From: a bacterium | GTDB lineage: Bacteria; Fidelibacterota; Marinisomatia; Marinisomatales; JAHJCW01 | Length of the DNA: 7,006 bases | Direction: 5' to 3' | NCBI GenBank assembly: GCA_030621275.1 | Contig: JAUXHY010000064.1 | Location: 1 to 7,006, forward strand | In this document: positions 6,069-7,006 of the stretch, piece after piece | How the letters are laid out: each line of letters opens with the position of its first letter | How positions within the stretch are numbered: position 1 is the first letter of the stretch | Program-made: the position numbers and the translations under genes | The notes under the pieces: model-generated | The model's database searches: none | Told to the model about the DNA's origin: nothing | What the model saw: the letters and a program-made list of their open reading frames with translations, nothing else

Positions 6069-7006
6069 ATGGGACAAAACCACTTAATAAACAAATTTCA
6101 ATCAAAATTTAAAGAGAAATTTATTCCTGTCGATCAGATCTTTCAAAAGATACATATAGGTGATAGAATTTTTATTAGTACCGCCTGTGGTGAACCACAA
6201 TATTTAGTTAATTCCATGGTTAAATATGTAGAAAATCATCCCAAAGCATTATTGGATTCCGAAGTAATGCATGTGTGGACGTTAGGTGTAGCACCTTATG
6301 CTAATGAAAAGTATAAAAGGAATTTTCGATATAATTCATTTTTTATTGGTGATAATGCTCGTGAGGCAATTAATGCAGGTTTGGCCGATTATTCTCCAAT
6401 TTTCCTATCTCAAATTCCCGGATTATTTCGTAAGGGAATGGTTTCTTTGGATGTTGCATTAATCCAAACATCTTTACCGGATGAACATGGATTCGTTAGT
6501 TTGGGGGTGAGTGTTGATATTGTAAAAGCAGCTACGGAAATTACTCGTACAGTAGTCGCTCAGTTCAACAAGAATATGCCACGTGTTCATGGTGACGGAT
6601 TTATTCATATTTCTGACTTAGATTATATTGTTCACCATGATGAACCACTTTTAGACTATCAAGATGAACCTGATAATGAAGTGGCAAAGCAAATTGGTAA
6701 ATATGTTTCAAAATTAGTGGAAGATGGTGATACCGTCCAAGTGGGGTATGGTAGTATACCTAACGCAGTGTTATCTAGTTTAGGAAATAAAAAGAACTTA
6801 GGTGTACATACAGAATTGATTAGTGACGGAATAGTTGAACTTATGAAGAAGGGTGTTGTTAATAATTCGCAAAAAACTATAAATCGAGGTAAAACTGTAG
6901 CCACTTTTTGTATGGGTAATAAAAACACTTATGAGTACATCCACGACAATCCCGCTATTGAATTTAGAACGGTAGATTTTACAAATGATCCACTCTTAAT
7001 TGCTCG
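6069..7006 (+). CDS. Acetyl-CoA hydrolase/4-hydroxybutyrate CoA-transferase family protein (3' end missing)
   Basis: The frame opens at an ATG at 6069, preceded by AAGG (6060-6063), and stays open to the window edge: 312 whole codons with no stop. Enzymes of this family move CoA between acyl-CoA and a free acid, or hydrolyse acetyl-CoA, through a glutamyl-CoA thioester. Seen here: IHIGDRIFISTACGEPQ (28-44) at the start of the first lobe, LPDEHGFVSLGVSVD (136-150), the CoA-site loop VGYGSIPNAV (225-234), and LGVHTELISDG (244-254) containing Glu249, which aligns with the catalytic glutamate. RGKTVATFCMG (273-283) and DFTNDPLLIA (303-312) belong to the second lobe. Stand-alone members run to about 430-450 residues. 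Some close relatives, with a similar GCGEPQ N-terminus, continue into a C-terminal GNAT acetyltransferase domain and reach about 620 residues. The cut hides which type this is. Preferred substrates (4-hydroxybutyrate, acetate, butyrate) cannot be read from this part. Confidence 0.9.
   Translation, partial: MGQNHLINKFQSKFKEKFIPVDQIFQKIHIGDRIFISTACGEPQYLVNSMVKYVENHPKALLDSEVMHVWTLGVAPYANEKYKRNFRYNSFFIGDNAREAINAGLADYSPIFLSQIPGLFRKGMVSLDVALIQTSLPDEHGFVSLGVSVDIVKAATEITRTVVAQFNKNMPRVHGDGFIHISDLDYIVHHDEPLLDYQDEPDNEVAKQIGKYVSKLVEDGDTVQVGYGSIPNAVLSSLGNKKNLGVHTELISDGIVELMKKGVVNNSQKTINRGKTVATFCMGNKNTYEYIHDNPAIEFRTVDFTNDPLLIA

Noticed and set aside
6659..6928. Open minus-strand frame of 89 codons
   Set aside because: It lies antisense to the CoA-site and catalytic-glutamate region of the CoA-transferase and has no family features.

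Overview
The window is A/T-rich bacterial DNA that is almost entirely coding. It carries five complete genes and one gene cut by the right edge, with no RNA gene, CRISPR array or insertion sequence that I could recognise. Recognisable Shine-Dalgarno sequences precede some genes (hutU, the amidotransferase, the CoA-transferase) but not others (hutI). One intergenic region has a TAnnTTTG-type motif of the Bacteroidota promoter class. Together with the low G+C and the lipoprotein, this weakly suggests a Gram-negative from the Bacteroidota/Ignavibacteriota side of the tree. The assignment is an inference; no phylogenetic marker is present.

Layout. Positions 33-3977 hold three co-directional plus-strand genes: a lipid-anchored HtrA-like serine protease (33-1091), urocanate hydratase hutU (1115-2767) and imidazolonepropionase hutI (2775-3977). 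HutU and HutI catalyse the second and third steps of histidine degradation (urocanate to imidazolonepropionate to N-formimino-glutamate), and every catalytic motif I looked for is present. The first enzyme (histidine ammonia-lyase) and the last (formimino-glutamate processing) are not in the window. Positions 3990-5177 hold a minus-strand radical SAM enzyme of unknown substrate, convergent with hutI across only 12 bases. Its cluster-binding cysteines have the spacing CX4CX2C instead of the usual CX3CX2C. After a 113-base divergent spacer comes a stand-alone class I glutamine amidotransferase (5291-5953, plus strand) with an intact Cys-His-Glu triad and no synthetase partner in view. After a further 115-base spacer, an acetyl-CoA hydrolase/4-hydroxybutyrate CoA-transferase family gene begins at 6069 and runs off the right edge.

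How they may work together. The hut pair makes a glutamate precursor, and the CoA-transferase could feed organic acids derived from amino-acid fermentation into CoA thioesters, so an amino-acid catabolism neighbourhood is plausible. The radical SAM enzyme and the orphan amidotransferase share a divergent promoter region and are visibly more A/T-rich than the hut genes. They are the least explained part of the window. No experimentally defined system was recognised that contains both.
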